Assembly: GCA_017562135.1 (NCBI GenBank)
Contig: QEYB01000255.1
Location: forward strand, 124,001 to 188,000
Direction of reading: 5' to 3'
Length of the DNA: 64,000 nucleotides
DNA from: Dipylidium caninum
Lineage: Eukaryota > Platyhelminthes > Cestoda > Cyclophyllidea > Dipylidiidae
The notes beneath the pieces are model-generated. The model had not been told where the DNA came from. It did no database searches and saw only the letters and a program-made list of their open reading frames with translations. Positions within the stretch are counted from its first letter, which is position 1. Each line of letters opens with the position of its first letter. Made by a program: the position numbers and the translations under genes. Of this stretch, positions 63,316 to 64,000 are shown piece by piece.

Positions 63316-64000
63316 CTGCAATGCGGTACAATCCCTCCGCGCGACACCTAGTCATCCCCCAGCAACAAATCGTGAATTACTGTCTTATAAGACTAAACAA
63401 ATTTAGGTCATTCTTTCACAAATTTTATACAATTAAAGTTGATTTTGATATATTCAGCGCAAAATTGAAAGATTACAGTTTTATACACAGTATACGAAAA
63501 TGTCTGACATTATATTTTATCATTAAGCATTAACGATATGCGACTTAGCGCCCTAAATACGCATCGACAATTACTGTTCTTATATGTTGCCGTTTTGAGC
63601 CTTTCCTTGTGGCCTTCAGGAGGGTCGCGGCATATCAGGGACTGAAAATCCCGATGTCTCTAAGAACGCTTTTAGTTAAACAATGTATCCCTACATCGAC
63701 ACCGTTACGATGTTACGATTACAAGGCATTATAACTCGGAAAACGTACTAAGACTTTTAAATTTCCTTATCGATGCTTGGCCATCGTTTTTGCTGGTGCA
63801 CATGAAAGCGGATAACCCCACAACTGACTTGCCAACCGTTCATTGACAAATAATAACAACAAGTTAATACAATATGAGTGAGCCGCAACCGTCGCTGTAC
63901 GGAAAGCAAGTGTTATAGGTGGCACTACTTCATTTACAATTTCAAGTCCACATCGTCTCTCATAGCCGGAGACCAATTATGTTTCAAAGTGTTTTTAAAA
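63316..64000. other. right edge of the window, upstream of CFAP299
   Basis: AT-rich DNA expected to contain the missing CFAP299 first exon(s) or promoter. A minus-strand ATG near 63500 is followed by a possible donor (GTATAC), but its phase (0) does not match the phase-1 start of the next exon. The 69-codon frame at 63767-63976 has no recognised motif. Confidence 0.4.

Overview
This window is eukaryotic nuclear DNA, most likely from a parasitic flatworm (a cestode is the best guess). Reasons: every recognisable gene is a metazoan gene split by introns; very short introns (29-48 nt) sit beside introns of 0.5-2.7 kb, as is known in flatworms; and the animal-signalling proteins are complete but divergent. 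No organism-specific marker (spliced-leader gene, mitochondrial segment, rRNA) was found, so the species assignment is an inference. There is no bacterial-style operon, CRISPR array or recognisable mobile element.

Layout. 1-1364: no confident gene. 1469-3772 (-): ribophorin I (oligosaccharyltransferase subunit), eight exons. About 4853-5044 (-): a possible 63-residue membrane peptide. 5250-13091 (-): cationic amino-acid transporter of the SLC7 family, eight exons joined here across 7.8 kb, including small 3' exons at 5.2-5.6 kb. 13092-15944: no confident gene. 15945-21635 (-): four phase-compatible exons of an unidentified protein ending in a U1/matrin-type zinc finger. 22.9-27.27 kb: nothing confident. 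27274-27739 (+): a compact RIIAD1 orthologue built from four short exons. 28495-29224 (+): exons of a gene I do not recognise. 30311-34117 (-): a divergent rhodopsin-class GPCR in two exons. 34.1-40.75 kb: no confident gene. 40753-43965 (+): Abl interactor (Abi), eight exons including one of 24 nt, ending in an SH3 domain. 45076-50262 (-): Frizzled, closest to the FZD5/8 type, with a complete ten-cysteine CRD. 50.3-61.9 kb: a large gene-poor stretch with GC-rich patches and simple repeats. 61917-63315 (-): CFAP299, whose 5' end is not resolved.

The genes do not form one pathway. RIIAD1 (a cAMP-kinase RIIa/AKAP-type docking fold) and CFAP299 are both axoneme/cilium-associated families. Abi (actin remodelling through the WAVE complex), Frizzled (Wnt reception) and the GPCR are signalling proteins. 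Ribophorin I serves N-glycosylation in the ER, and the SLC7 transporter would import arginine/lysine.

Exon boundaries were read by eye. For the named genes the phases of adjacent exons agree and the joined frames stay open, with one exception: the Frizzled linker before TM1, where the frame switches. Several 3' splice sites end in AAG instead of the usual YAG.
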